Assembly: GCF_003056335.1 (NCBI RefSeq)
Contig: NZ_PYWA01000007.1
Coordinates: forward strand, 1-64,000
From: Paracoccus indicus
GTDB taxonomy: Bacteria > Pseudomonadota > Alphaproteobacteria > Rhodobacterales > Rhodobacteraceae
Direction: 5' to 3'
Length of the DNA: 64,000 nt
Shown here one piece after another: positions 27,455 to 36,405 of this stretch. The notes below the pieces were generated by a model. The model was given only the letters and a program-made list of their open reading frames with translations, made no database searches and was not told the origin of the DNA. The first letter of the stretch is position 1. Each line of letters starts with the position of its first letter. A program made the position numbers and the translations under genes.

Positions 27455-28563
27455 GCCTGCACCTGCAACGCCAAGGTATAGAGGCGCGACAGCGCATTGC
27501 CGGAAACCTCGCGCTCGGACAGGGACAGCGCGGTGTCGTGGGCCTCGGCCAGCAGGGTTTCGGCGGCCTGCCGCAGCGCGCCCGCATGGTCGATCTGGTC
27601 CAGATCGTCGGGGCGGGTGTCGGTCGCCAGCTGGCCGAAGTCGTGATCGAACCAGCCGAAATCGGGGCCGATCGCCTCGGCCTTGGCCTCGAGCCTGCTG
27701 CGATCGGCCAGGGGCAGCCGACCCGTCGCCTGCAGGCGCAGCAGCAGATCGCGCCGCAGATGCGCGGCGGGCAGTTCGGCGTCCAGACGTGCCACGGGAT
27801 CGTCGCCGGGCAGCAGGTCCAGCAGCAACCTGCGCCATTGCAGCGTGCCGGTTTCCACGACATCGACCTGCGCGCCGCCGTCCAGCGTCACCAGCAGCGC
27901 ACCGGCGGCCATGTCGTGCTTGAAACCGTCGGCCTCGGGCGATCCGCAATACCAGGTTTCCGCGCCCACCTGCATCCGCCCGTGCCAGTCGCCAAGCGCC
28001 AGATAATCCAGCCCCGAGAGGCGCGCGCGGTCGGGCGGGATGATGCCGGGCACCCCTTCCTCGGCCGAGAAATCGGTGATGGCACCATGGCCCAGCCCGA
28101 TCCGCAGACAGCCTTCGGGCGTCGGGGCGGACATGGCGGCGGTCAGATCGCGTCCGGGGCGGCGCTGCGTGCATGGCGCCGGCAGCAGCATCGCGTGATC
28201 GTTCAGGGCAAATGCCGTGTCATCAGTCACGATCCGCAGGTTCGGCAGATCCTCGGACAGGATGCGCCGCCACAGTTCGGTCGCGGCAAGGCTGTCGTGG
28301 TTACCGGGCAGCATGATCCAGCGAATGTCGGTCTGGGCGGCCATGGCCCGCAGCGCGTGACGCAGGGTGTCGGGCGCAGGGGTTTCGGCGTCGAAGGTAT
28401 CGCCCGCCAGCAGCACCGTATCGGCACCGCCGTCGCGGGCGGCCTGCGCTAGCCGGGCGATGGCACCGTGGCGCGCCTCGCGCAGGCGGTTGCGGATCGC
28501 CTCGGGGTAGCCGCCGAAGGCCTTGCCCAGATGCAGGTCCGACGAGTGTAGAAAACGAAGCAT
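27451..28563 (-). CDS. DNA repair exonuclease of the SbcD/YhaO type
   Basis: A 370-residue calcineurin-like metallophosphoesterase. Motifs in order are FLHSSDLHLGKAF, VLLAGDTFDAETP, IMLPGNHDSL and, later, GLGHGAITDF and ALGDWHG, covering both Mn sites. The C-terminal 130 residues should bind the coiled-coil ATPase. The pair resembles YhaO/YhaN of Bacillus and SbcD/SbcC generally. ATG 28563 is chosen over an upstream start because the fold begins directly (MLRFLHSSDLHLG). Confidence 0.88.
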   Translation of the reverse strand: MLRFLHSSDLHLGKAFGGYPEAIRNRLREARHGAIARLAQAARDGGADTVLLAGDTFDAETPAPDTLRHALRAMAAQTDIRWIMLPGNHDSLAATELWRRILSEDLPNLRIVTDDTAFALNDHAMLLPAPCTQRRPGRDLTAAMSAPTPEGCLRIGLGHGAITDFSAEEGVPGIIPPDRARLSGLDYLALGDWHGRMQVGAETWYCGSPEADGFKHDMAAGALLVTLDGGAQVDVVETGTLQWRRLLLDLLPGDDPVARLDAELPAAHLRRDLLLRLQATGRLPLADRSRLEAKAEAIGPDFGWFDHDFGQLATDTRPDDLDQIDHAGALRQAAETLLAEAHDTALSLSEREVSGNALSRLYTLALQVQA

Positions 28564-28666
28564 CGCGACCCCCCTGTGCGCCTGCGCCATGGATCGCGTG
28601 GCAAGGCGGGCTTGGCAAGGGCCAGGCCGCTAAAATTGTTGGGGGCCGATCAGGCAGGCACGGCTG

Positions 28667-30022
28667 TCAGCTGGCTTGGCTGTAGCGTCGCTGATCGGCG
28701 TCGTGGCGTGGGCCAACCCCCGTGTCGAAGACCTGCGCCACCAGACGGGCGAACCGCAGGTCGGCCAAGCTCAGTACCCCGTTCTGCAACCGGCCCGCGC
28801 CGGGATATCGTCGCAACGCGGCCCCTGCCCGTTCAAGGCAAAGTTCGGCCAGCGACGCATCACTCGCGAGGGCAGGCAGATCGGCGCGGCCATAGCACAT
28901 CAAGGCCTCGATCACGGCGGCGATGACGTGATCCTGCAACGTCATCCGAACCCCGCGCGCAGTCGGCAGGCGGCCTTGGGCCACGGCACGCTGCCAATCG
29001 GCGGTCGCGGTGATATTCTGCACATAACCCTGCGGCAGCCGCGATATGGCCGAGGGACCGATGCCCAGCAGGATCGGGCTTTGATCGGTGGTATAGCCCT
29101 GGAAGTTGCGCCTCAGCCGACCCTCGCGGCTGGCTTGCGCAAGACTGTCGTCGGGCAAGGCGAAATGATCGATGCCCACGGGTTCGTAATCATGGGCCAG
29201 AAGGATGTCGCGGGCCAGATCGGACAGATCCAACCGTTCCTGCGCGGTCGGCAGCGCATCTTCGGGGATCAGCGCCTGCCTGCGCGCCATCCATGGCACA
29301 TGGGCATAGCCGTAAAGCGCGATCCGGTCGGGCTGCATCCGCAAGACGGTCTGCAAGGTGCGCGCCAGACGTCGCCCGTTCTGATGCGGCAGGCCGTAAA
29401 GCAGGTCCATGTTGACACTGTTCACGCCACGTGCGCGCAGGCCCTGCACCATCCGCGCCGTGCCTTCCGCCGATTGCTTGCGCCCGATGGCCGCCTGCAC
29501 CGATGGATCGAAATCCTGCACCCCGATCGAGGCGCGGTTCATCCCCATTCCCATCAGCGCATCCAGCCGCGCGTCGTCGCAATCGCAGGGGTCGATCTCG
29601 ACCGAGACGCGGGTCGCCGCGTCGATCGGAAAGGCCGCGTGCAGCATCGCCCCAAGCCGGTTCAGCCGGTCGGGCGACAGGATCGTCGGCGTCCCGCCCC
29701 CCAGATGCAGCGCGCCGATGGTGATATCGTCAGGCAGCACGGCGCGGATCATCGCGATCTCATGGTCCAGGTGGTCCAGATAGTGATCCAGCGGCGCATC
29801 GCCGCGCGCGCCCTGGGTGCGGCAGGCGCAGAACCAGCACAGCCGCCGACAATAGGGCACATGCACGTAAAGCGACAGCGTGCTGCCGGGTGGAATGGCG
29901 CGCAGCCACCCCTGATGCGTGTCGGACCCAACCAGATCGGTGAACCGGTCGGCGGGGGGATAGCTGGTATAGCGCGGCGCACGCGCATTCAGCAGGGCGT
30001 GATGCAGGGGATCATGTGTCAT
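28667..30022 (-). CDS. hemN: Oxygen-independent coproporphyrinogen III dehydrogenase
   Basis: A 451-residue radical SAM enzyme of heme synthesis that decarboxylates coproporphyrinogen III without oxygen. The cluster motif is YCRRLCWFCACRTQ (CxxxCxxC plus the extra Cys seen in HemN), followed by LHLGGGTPTIL. The N-terminus ARAPRYTSYPPADRF is the substrate-binding trip-wire region typical of true HemN rather than HemW. It is divergent from fnr and shares the intergenic FNR box, which fits induction when oxygen falls and cbb3 oxidase heme is needed. Confidence 0.93.
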   Translation of the reverse strand: MTHDPLHHALLNARAPRYTSYPPADRFTDLVGSDTHQGWLRAIPPGSTLSLYVHVPYCRRLCWFCACRTQGARGDAPLDHYLDHLDHEIAMIRAVLPDDITIGALHLGGGTPTILSPDRLNRLGAMLHAAFPIDAATRVSVEIDPCDCDDARLDALMGMGMNRASIGVQDFDPSVQAAIGRKQSAEGTARMVQGLRARGVNSVNMDLLYGLPHQNGRRLARTLQTVLRMQPDRIALYGYAHVPWMARRQALIPEDALPTAQERLDLSDLARDILLAHDYEPVGIDHFALPDDSLAQASREGRLRRNFQGYTTDQSPILLGIGPSAISRLPQGYVQNITATADWQRAVAQGRLPTARGVRMTLQDHVIAAVIEALMCYGRADLPALASDASLAELCLERAGAALRRYPGAGRLQNGVLSLADLRFARLVAQVFDTGVGPRHDADQRRYSQAS

Positions 30023-30057
30023 GGGCCCGAATTAGGGGCAGCGCGGGCGGTCATACA

Positions 30058-30071
30058 TTGATCGAAATCAA
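30058..30071. promoter_or_regulatory. FNR box between hemN and fnr
   Basis: TTGATCGAAATCAA is a perfect match to the FNR consensus TTGAT-N4-ATCAA. It lies 36 bp before the hemN start and 21 bp before the fnr ATG, so it can serve either divergent gene. At fnr it may act as an autoregulatory site. Confidence 0.9.
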
Positions 30072-30092
30072 AGGTGGATGTAAAACTCGGGC

Positions 30093-30833
30093 ATGACACG
30101 ACTGACCCCCATCATTGCCTGCAACGACTGCCCCATCCGTTTCCGCGCCGTCTGTGCGGATTGCGACGCCGAGGAACTGGCCATGCTGGAGCGGGTGAAG
30201 ACCTATCGGACCTATGCCGCAGGGGCGCATCTGGCCTTGGCGGGCGAAGGGCTGGACCATTTCTCGTCCATCGTCTCGGGCTGCGCGACCATGTCCCGCA
30301 CGCTGGAGGACGGGCGCCGCCAGACGGTCGGTCTTTTGATGCCGCCCGACTTCATCGGGCGTCCGGGGCGCGCGCAATCGGCGTTCGACGTGCAGGCCCT
30401 GGGCGAGGTGACGGTCTGCCGTTTCGAACGCCGGGCCTTCGAGCAGATGGTCCGCGACACCCCCCATATCGCCACGCGCCTGCTGACCATGTCGCTGGAC
30501 GAACTGGATGCGGCGCGGGACTGGGCGGTCGTCCTGGGTCGCATGACGGCACGCGAAAAGCTGGCGGCCTTCCTGGTCAGCCTTGCGCGGCGCCAGGCCC
30601 AGGGCAGCACCGCCCGCCTGCCCGGTGGCGGCGTGTCCCTGACCCTGCCCCTGACGCGTGAGGAACTGGCCGATCACCTGGGCCTGACCATCGAGACCAC
30701 CAGCCGCCAGATGACCGCCCTGCGCAAGGACGGCCTGATCGACCTGCGCCAATCGCGCGAGGTCTTGATCCCCGATTTCGAGGCCCTCTCGGCCGAGGCG
30801 GGCGAGGACGGCGACGGCGGTCCCATCGTCTGA
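30093..30833 (+). CDS. fnr: Fnr-family oxygen-sensing transcriptional regulator
   Basis: A 246-residue Crp/Fnr regulator (FnrP/FnrL type). The N-terminus has C10, C13, C21 and C24 in ACNDCPIRFRAVCADCD and there is a further Cys at 109 (VTVCRF). These can hold the oxygen-labile 4Fe-4S cluster. The cyclic-nucleotide-like beta roll precedes a C-terminal helix-turn-helix LTREELADHLGLTIETTSR, whose ETxSR recognition residues read TTGAT half-sites. Three such boxes lie in this window, before fnr/hemN, ccoN and ccoG. Confidence 0.93.
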   Translation: MTRLTPIIACNDCPIRFRAVCADCDAEELAMLERVKTYRTYAAGAHLALAGEGLDHFSSIVSGCATMSRTLEDGRRQTVGLLMPPDFIGRPGRAQSAFDVQALGEVTVCRFERRAFEQMVRDTPHIATRLLTMSLDELDAARDWAVVLGRMTAREKLAAFLVSLARRQAQGSTARLPGGGVSLTLPLTREELADHLGLTIETTSRQMTALRKDGLIDLRQSREVLIPDFEALSAEAGEDGDGGPIV

Positions 30834-30858
30834 CCCCATGCCGGTTTCGTGATCCGGC

Positions 30859-30872
30859 TTGATCCATGTCAA
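30859..30872 (+). promoter_or_regulatory. FNR box upstream of ccoN
   Basis: TTGATCCATGTCAA matches the FNR consensus at 9 of 10 fixed positions. It is centred about 80 bp before the ccoN ATG, which fits an activating site at about -41 if transcription starts roughly 40 bp upstream of the gene. Confidence 0.85.
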
Positions 30873-30944
30873 TGAAGCGACCCTGACGCCCGTGCGACTG
30901 CCGGGGCGCGTCCCGCGATGGGCGCGCTTCGACATGAGGACGAC

Positions 30945-32540
30945 ATGCAGTTTACAAGGATCGCCATTCTGGCGCTGATCACCCTGCTGGCGGCGATGGC
31001 AGCGGACCTTGGGCGCGATCTGGCCTATTCGGTGCATGCGACCATCGTCATGCTGATCGCGGGCGGGCTGTGCCTGTGGGAATTGCGCCGGGTAGATGAA
31101 CCCCGCACCCTGCCCCAGCCCGGAACCTATATGGACGGCCCCATCCGCGCGGGCGTCATCGCCACCGCCTTCTGGGGCATCGCGGGCTTTCTGGTCGGCA
31201 CCTTCATCGCCTTCCAGCTGGCCTTTCCGGCCCTGAACTTCGACTGGTCGGAAGGATACGCCAATTTCGGCCGCCTGCGCCCGCTGCACACCAGCGCGGT
31301 GATCTTCGCCTTCGGGGGCAATGCCCTGATCGCGACATCCTTCTATGTCGTGCAGCGTACCAGTGCCGCGCGGCTGTGGGGCGGCAACGCGGCATGGTTC
31401 GTCTTCTGGGGATACCAGCTGTTCATCGTGCTGGCCGCCACCGGATACCTGCTGGGCGCCACGCAATCCAAGGAATACGCCGAGCCTGAATGGTACGTCG
31501 ACATCTGGCTGACCGTCGTCTGGCTGACCTATCTGGCCGTCTTCATGGGCACGATCCTGAAGCGGCGCGAGCGTCACATCTATGTCGCCAACTGGTTCTT
31601 CCTGGCCTTCATCGTGACCGTGGCCATGCTGCATGTGGTCAACAACCTGTCGATCCCCGTGTCGATCCTGGGGTCTAAATCCGTGCAGGTCTTCGCGGGC
31701 GTCCAGGATGCCATGACGCAATGGTGGTATGGCCACAACGCGGTCGGCTTCTTCCTGACGGCGGGTTTCCTGGGGATGATGTATTACTTCGTTCCGAAAC
31801 AGGCGGGCCGCCCCGTCTACAGCTACAAGCTGTCGATCATCCACTTCTGGGCGCTGATCTTTCTTTATATCTGGGCGGGTCCCCACCACCTGCATTACAC
31901 CGCCCTGCCCGATTGGGCGGCGACCTTGGGCATGGTGTTTTCTATCGTGCTATGGATGCCCAGCTGGGGCGGCATGATCAACGGGCTGATGACGCTGGAG
32001 GGTGCCTGGGACAAGATCCGTACCGATCCCATCATCCGCATGTTCGTGGCCAGCCTTGCCTTTTACGGCATGTCCACCTTCGAAGGCCCGATGATGTCGA
32101 TCCGCGCGGTCAACAGCCTCAGCCATTATACCGACTGGACCATCGGCCACGTCCATTCCGGCGCGCTTGGCTGGAACGGGATGATCACCTTCGGTTGCCT
32201 CTATTTCCTGACGCCGCGGCTCTGGGGTCGTCCGCAGATGCATTCCATGGCGGCCATCAACCTGCACTTCTGGTTGGCGACGTTGGGCATCGTCCTCTAC
32301 GCCGCCTCGATGTGGGTGACCGGCATCATGGAGGGCCTGATGTGGCGCGAGGTCGATGCCAACGGCTTCCTGGTCAATTCCTTCGCCGACACGGTGGCCG
32401 CCAAGTTCCCGATGTACGTCGTGCGCGGCACGGGCGGGCTGCTGTACCTGGCCGGTGGCCTGGTGATGGTCTGGAACATGTGGATGACCATCCGCGCCCC
32501 CGAAGCCCGTCCCGTCGCCGCAACCGTCCCTGCGAGGTGA
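30945..32540 (+). CDS. ccoN: cbb3-type cytochrome c oxidase subunit I
   Basis: A 531-residue heme-copper oxidase core subunit with about 12-14 membrane helices. It reduces O2 at a heme b3-CuB site with high oxygen affinity. Metal-ligand blocks are [14 protein letters not shown] (low-spin heme), [11 protein letters not shown] and [12 protein letters not shown] (CuB), and [13 protein letters not shown] (heme b3 and b). The ATG at 30945 follows GAGGA, whereas the upstream in-frame ATG at 30918 lacks a ribosome site. It heads ccoNOQP. Confidence 0.95.
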   Translation: MQFTRIAILALITLLAAMAADLGRDLAYSVHATIVMLIAGGLCLWELRRVDEPRTLPQPGTYMDGPIRAGVIATAFWGIAGFLVGTFIAFQLAFPALNFDWSEGYANFGRLRPLHTSAVIFAFGGNALIATSFYVVQRTSAARLWGGNAAWFVFWGYQLFIVLAATGYLLGATQSKEYAEPEWYVDIWLTVVWLTYLAVFMGTILKRRERHIYVANWFFLAFIVTVAMLHVVNNLSIPVSILGSKSVQVFAGVQDAMTQWWYGHNAVGFFLTAGFLGMMYYFVPKQAGRPVYSYKLSIIHFWALIFLYIWAGPHHLHYTALPDWAATLGMVFSIVLWMPSWGGMINGLMTLEGAWDKIRTDPIIRMFVASLAFYGMSTFEGPMMSIRAVNSLSHYTDWTIGHVHSGALGWNGMITFGCLYFLTPRLWGRPQMHSMAAINLHFWLATLGIVLYAASMWVTGIMEGLMWREVDANGFLVNSFADTVAAKFPMYVVRGTGGLLYLAGGLVMVWNMWMTIRAPEARPVAATVPAR

Positions 32541-32544
32541 TCCC

Positions 32545-33309
32545 ATGACCCAAGACAGCAAGACACCCGAAAAGCCCAAGCGGCGGACGCTTCTGGACCG
32601 CCACGCCACGCTGGAACGCAACGCCACGCTGCTGCTGGTGGGGTCCTTCCTTGTCGTCACCATCGGCGGCATCGTCGAGATCGCGCCCCTCTTCTGGCTG
32701 GAAAACACCATCGAGGAGGTCGAGGGAATGCGCCCCTACACCCCCCTGGAACTGGCCGGCCGCGACATCTATGTCCGCGAAGGCTGCTATGTCTGCCACA
32801 GCCAGATGATCCGCCCCATGCGGGACGAGGTCGAACGCTATGGCCATTACTCGCTGGCGGCGGAATCCATGTATGACCACCCCTTCCAATGGGGGTCGAA
32901 ACGCACGGGGCCTGATGTGGCCCGCGTCGGTGGCCGCTATTCCGACGAATGGCATTACGACCATCTGTCGGACCCGCAATCGGTCGTCCCCGAAAGCGTC
33001 ATGCCCAAATACGACTACCTGGCGCGCACCAAGCTGGAGGTCACCCATATCGGCGACCTGCTGGAAACCCATGCGATGGTCGGGGTGCCCTATACCGACG
33101 ACATGATCGCCAATGCCCGCGCCGACATGCGAGTGCAGGTCGATCCCTGGGGCGACACGGACGGCCTGCTGGAACGCTATCCCGGTGCGCAGGTCCGCGA
33201 CTTCGACCGCAACCCCGAACTGACCGAGATGGACGCCCTGATCGCCTATCTTCAGATGCTGGGCACGCTGGTCGATTTCTCGACCTTTATCGCCGACGAC
33301 AGCCGCTAG
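32545..33309 (+). CDS. ccoO: cbb3-type cytochrome c oxidase subunit II (mono-heme cytochrome c)
   Basis: A 254-residue membrane-anchored cytochrome c. One N-terminal helix ([23 protein letters not shown]) is followed by a periplasmic domain with the heme motif [15 protein letters not shown]. The distal methionine is probably in [10 protein letters not shown]. It passes electrons from CcoP to CcoN. The start follows GAGGTGA and lies four bases after ccoN. Confidence 0.95.
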   Translation: MTQDSKTPEKPKRRTLLDRHATLERNATLLLVGSFLVVTIGGIVEIAPLFWLENTIEEVEGMRPYTPLELAGRDIYVREGCYVCHSQMIRPMRDEVERYGHYSLAAESMYDHPFQWGSKRTGPDVARVGGRYSDEWHYDHLSDPQSVVPESVMPKYDYLARTKLEVTHIGDLLETHAMVGVPYTDDMIANARADMRVQVDPWGDTDGLLERYPGAQVRDFDRNPELTEMDALIAYLQMLGTLVDFSTFIADDSR

Positions 33310-33317
33310 GGGGACCG

Positions 33318-33515
33318 ATGACCGATACATATTCGCTTTTGCGCCTTTTCGCGGACAGCTGGATGCTGCTGGCCATGTCGGCCTTCTTCCTTGGCGCCTG
33401 CCTCTGGGCGTTTCGCCCCGGTGCCCGTGCCGTCCATGACGAAGCCGCCATGGCCATTTTCCGCGACAGCCCGACACCCGCCGACGGCGACGATCAGCCC
33501 AGGGACCCAACATGA
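33318..33515 (+). CDS. ccoQ: cbb3-type oxidase subunit IV (CcoQ)
   Basis: A 65-residue single-span protein. The membrane helix is SWMLLAMSAFFLGACLWAF, followed by a polar tail containing HDEAAMAIFRD, typical of CcoQ/FixQ. CcoQ stabilises the oxidase. The ATG at 33318 follows AGGGGGACC. The end overlaps the ccoP start by four bases. Confidence 0.92.
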   Translation: MTDTYSLLRLFADSWMLLAMSAFFLGACLWAFRPGARAVHDEAAMAIFRDSPTPADGDDQPRDPT

Positions 33516-34387
33516 CCAAGCATCCTAAACCCGACGACAAGCCGCAGGTCGAAACCACCGGCCACAGCTGGGACGGCATCGAGGAGCTGAACAATCCCCT
33601 GCCCCGCTGGTGGCTGTGGACGCTCTATGGGACCATCGTCTTCGCGGTGATCTATGTGATCCTCTATCCCGCATGGCCGATGGTGAACGGCGCGACCAAG
33701 GGCGTCTTGGGCTGGTCCACCCGCGCCGATGTGCAGATGCATATCGAACAGGTAGACGCCAGCCAAACCGAGATGCGCGCATCGCTGACCCAGACCGATC
33801 TAGGCGCGCTGGACCGCAATCCCGAGCTGATGGAATTCGCGATGAACGCGGGTGCGGCCGTCTTCCGGACGAATTGCTCGCAGTGCCACGGCTCGGGCGC
33901 GGGCGGTGCGGTGGGTTATCCCAACCTGCTGGATGACGACTGGCTGTGGGGCGGCATGGTCGAGGATATCGCCTATACCGTCCGCCACGGCATCCGGAAC
34001 GAGGACGATCCTGACGCCCGCTATTCCCAGATGCCCGCCTTCGGCGAGATGCTGGACCGCGACCAGATCGCGACGCTGGTGGCCCATGTCCGCAGCTTGC
34101 CAGACGGTGCCGATCCGCTTTCCGGGCCGGGGGGGCAGCTGTTCGCCGACAACTGCACCTCGTGCCATGGCGATGATGCCCGCGGCGACCGCACGCAGGG
34201 TGCGCCGAACCTGACCGATGCGATCTGGCTTTACGGCGACAGCCCCGAACAGGTCACCCGCATCATCACCCGCGGTCCCTTCGGCGTGATGCCCCCGTGG
34301 AACACCCGCCTGTCCGAGGCCGAGATCCGCGCCGTCGCCGCCTATGTCCACGGCCTTGGCGGGGGCGAGCCGAACGCCGCCCCTTGA
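33512..34387 (+). CDS. ccoP: cbb3-type cytochrome c oxidase subunit III (di-heme cytochrome c)
   Basis: A 291-residue protein. The N-terminal hairpin helix WWLWTLYGTIVFAVIYVILYP anchors two cytochrome c domains with heme motifs TNCSQCHGSG and DNCTSCHGDD. The distal methionines are probably in YSQMPAFGEML and GVMPPWNTRL. It takes electrons from soluble cytochrome c or bc1. The last codon and stop lie inside the next FNR box. Confidence 0.95.
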   Translation: MTKHPKPDDKPQVETTGHSWDGIEELNNPLPRWWLWTLYGTIVFAVIYVILYPAWPMVNGATKGVLGWSTRADVQMHIEQVDASQTEMRASLTQTDLGALDRNPELMEFAMNAGAAVFRTNCSQCHGSGAGGAVGYPNLLDDDWLWGGMVEDIAYTVRHGIRNEDDPDARYSQMPAFGEMLDRDQIATLVAHVRSLPDGADPLSGPGGQLFADNCTSCHGDDARGDRTQGAPNLTDAIWLYGDSPEQVTRIITRGPFGVMPPWNTRLSEAEIRAVAAYVHGLGGGEPNAAP

Positions 34388-34397
34388 TCCACGTCAA
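34384..34397 (+). promoter_or_regulatory. FNR box overlapping the ccoP stop, upstream of ccoG
   Basis: TTGATCCACGTCAA matches the FNR consensus at 9 of 10 fixed positions, like the box before ccoN. Its TGA (34385-34387) is also the ccoP stop codon. It should let Fnr drive ccoGHIS separately from ccoNOQP. Confidence 0.85.
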
Positions 34398-34450
34398 TGC
34401 ATCCTGCCCGCCCTTCGGCCACGAGGGGCGGGCAATCAGAAGGCAGCATG

Positions 34451-35959
34451 ATGTCCGACATTCCCCAGAACCTCTATGCCGCGCGGGTGCCGATCTTTCC
34501 CCGCCGCGTGCAGGGCCGTTTCCGCCGCCTGAAATGGTGGATCATGGCCGCAACCCTCGCCATCTATTACCTGACGCCCTGGCTGCGTTGGGATCGCGGG
34601 CCGAACCTGCCCGATCAGGCGGTTCTGGTCGATCTGGCCAACCGCCGCTTCTATTTCTTCTGGATCGAGATCTGGCCGCATGAATTCTATTTCGTGGCCG
34701 GCCTGCTGGTCATGGCGGGGGTGGGGCTGTTCCTGTTCACCGCCATGCTGGGCCGTGTCTGGTGCGGCTATGCCTGCCCGCAGACGGTCTGGACCGACCT
34801 GTTCCTGGTGATCGAGCGTTGGGTCCAGGGCGATCGCAACGCCCGTATGCGCCTGCACCAAGCGCCATGGACCGGCCGCAAGATCCGCCTGATGGGCACG
34901 ACATGGGCACTGTGGCTGATGGTGGCGCTGGCCACCGGTGGGGCTTGGGTCTTCTATTTCACCGACGCGCCCGAACTGGCCCGCCAGCTGGTGACCCTGT
35001 CGGCCCCGCCCATCGCCTATGCCACCATCGCCATCCTGACCGCGACGACCTTTGTCTTCGGCGGCTTCATGCGCGAACAGGTCTGCATCTACATGTGCCC
35101 TTGGCCGCGCATCCAGGGGGCGATGATGGACCCTGGCACGCTGACCGTCGCCTATCGCGACTGGCGGGGCGAGCCGCGGGGCCGCGGGCTGCGCCGTCAG
35201 GCCGCTGGCCTGCGCGTGACGGGCCCGCAAATCGGCGGGCGCGCGCCGCTGATCCCCATGCCGGGCGTGCCGGACACCACGACCCATGTGCAGGGTCCCG
35301 GCGACTGCATCGATTGCAACGCCTGCGTCAACGTCTGCCCCATGGGCATCGACATCCGCGACGGCCAGCAGATGGCCTGCATCACCTGTGCGCTGTGCAT
35401 CGACGCCTGCGACCAGGTGATGGAGAAGATCGGCCGCCCGCGCGGGCTGATCGACTATCTGGCCCTGTCCGACGCCCCGCGCGAGGCCGCGGGCGGTGCC
35501 CATATTCCCGCGTGGCGCCATGCCTTGCGGCCACGCAACCTGATCTATCTGGCGATCTGGCTGGCCATCGGCGCGGCGCTGGTCTTTGCCCTGTTCATCC
35601 GCCCGCAGATCGAGCTGACCGTCGCCCCCGTCCGCAACCCTACCTTCGTGACCCTGTCGGATGGCAGTGTGCGGAACGCCTATGACGTGCGGCTGCGCAA
35701 CAAGCATCACGACGCCCGCATCTTTACCCTGACACCGGGCGCGGACAGCATGACCGAACTGCAGGTCGAGGGCCATCAGGACGGACAGGTGCCGGTCCCC
35801 GCCGATGCCCAGACCAGGGTCCGCGTCTATCTGACCGCCCCTGCCGGGTCGCCCCCCGCCACCGGCGATCACAGCCCCGTCCGGATCTGGGTCGAAGATG
35901 CGATCAGCGGCGAACGCGCCCATGTGGACAGCACATTCAACGGAAAGGACAGCCGATGA
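34451..35959 (+). CDS. ccoG: cbb3 oxidase assembly protein CcoG (FixG/RdxA)
   Basis: A 502-residue membrane iron-sulfur protein. CcoG reduces Cu(II) to Cu(I) for insertion into the oxidase. An N-terminal LYAARVPIFPRRVQGRFRRLK and several helices precede GRVWCGYACPQTVW. Two ferredoxin-like motifs follow: DCIDCNACVNVCPMGIDI and CITCALCIDACDQVM. The C-terminal third is a periplasmic Ig-like domain. Adjacent ATGs at 34448 and 34451 both fit; 34451 gives better spacing from AAGG. Confidence 0.93.
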   Translation: MSDIPQNLYAARVPIFPRRVQGRFRRLKWWIMAATLAIYYLTPWLRWDRGPNLPDQAVLVDLANRRFYFFWIEIWPHEFYFVAGLLVMAGVGLFLFTAMLGRVWCGYACPQTVWTDLFLVIERWVQGDRNARMRLHQAPWTGRKIRLMGTTWALWLMVALATGGAWVFYFTDAPELARQLVTLSAPPIAYATIAILTATTFVFGGFMREQVCIYMCPWPRIQGAMMDPGTLTVAYRDWRGEPRGRGLRRQAAGLRVTGPQIGGRAPLIPMPGVPDTTTHVQGPGDCIDCNACVNVCPMGIDIRDGQQMACITCALCIDACDQVMEKIGRPRGLIDYLALSDAPREAAGGAHIPAWRHALRPRNLIYLAIWLAIGAALVFALFIRPQIELTVAPVRNPTFVTLSDGSVRNAYDVRLRNKHHDARIFTLTPGADSMTELQVEGHQDGQVPVPADAQTRVRVYLTAPAGSPPATGDHSPVRIWVEDAISGERAHVDSTFNGKDSR

Positions 35960-36405
35960 CCCGACTGACAGGACGCCATGTCGCCGCGATCTTCACGGGC
36001 GGTTTCGGCATCATCATCGCCGTCAACCTGCTGCTGGCGACCAAGGCCGTCAGCACTTTCCCCGGCCTCGAGGTGCCCAATTCCTATGTCGCCAGCCAAT
36101 CCTTCGACGCCCGGCGCAAGGCGCAGACGGCGCTTGGCTGGACGTCGCGGGTCGATTACCACGACGGGTCGCTGACCATCGCGGTCCTGGACCGCGACGG
36201 CCACCCCGCCCCCATCCGCGATCTGACCGCCCATATCGGCCGCCCGACCGAGGCCCGCGACGACATCGCCCTGATGCTTGACGCACGGGGTCAGGTGGCC
36301 CTCGAACTGGCGCGCGGCATGTGGCGGCTGGACCTTGCGGGCCATGCCGATGACGGAACCCCCTATCAACGCGCCATCCCCCTGAAGGTCGATCCGACAT
36401 GGTAA
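35956..36405 (+). CDS. ccoH: cbb3 oxidase assembly protein CcoH (FixH)
   Basis: A 149-residue protein with one N-terminal helix (AAIFTGGFGIIIAVNLLLA) and a periplasmic domain containing EVPNSYVASQSFDARRKAQ, the FixH signature. It is needed for maturation of the cbb3 complex and may work with the copper ATPase encoded next. Its ATG overlaps the ccoG stop and its end overlaps ccoI. Confidence 0.92.
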   Translation: MTRLTGRHVAAIFTGGFGIIIAVNLLLATKAVSTFPGLEVPNSYVASQSFDARRKAQTALGWTSRVDYHDGSLTIAVLDRDGHPAPIRDLTAHIGRPTEARDDIALMLDARGQVALELARGMWRLDLAGHADDGTPYQRAIPLKVDPTW

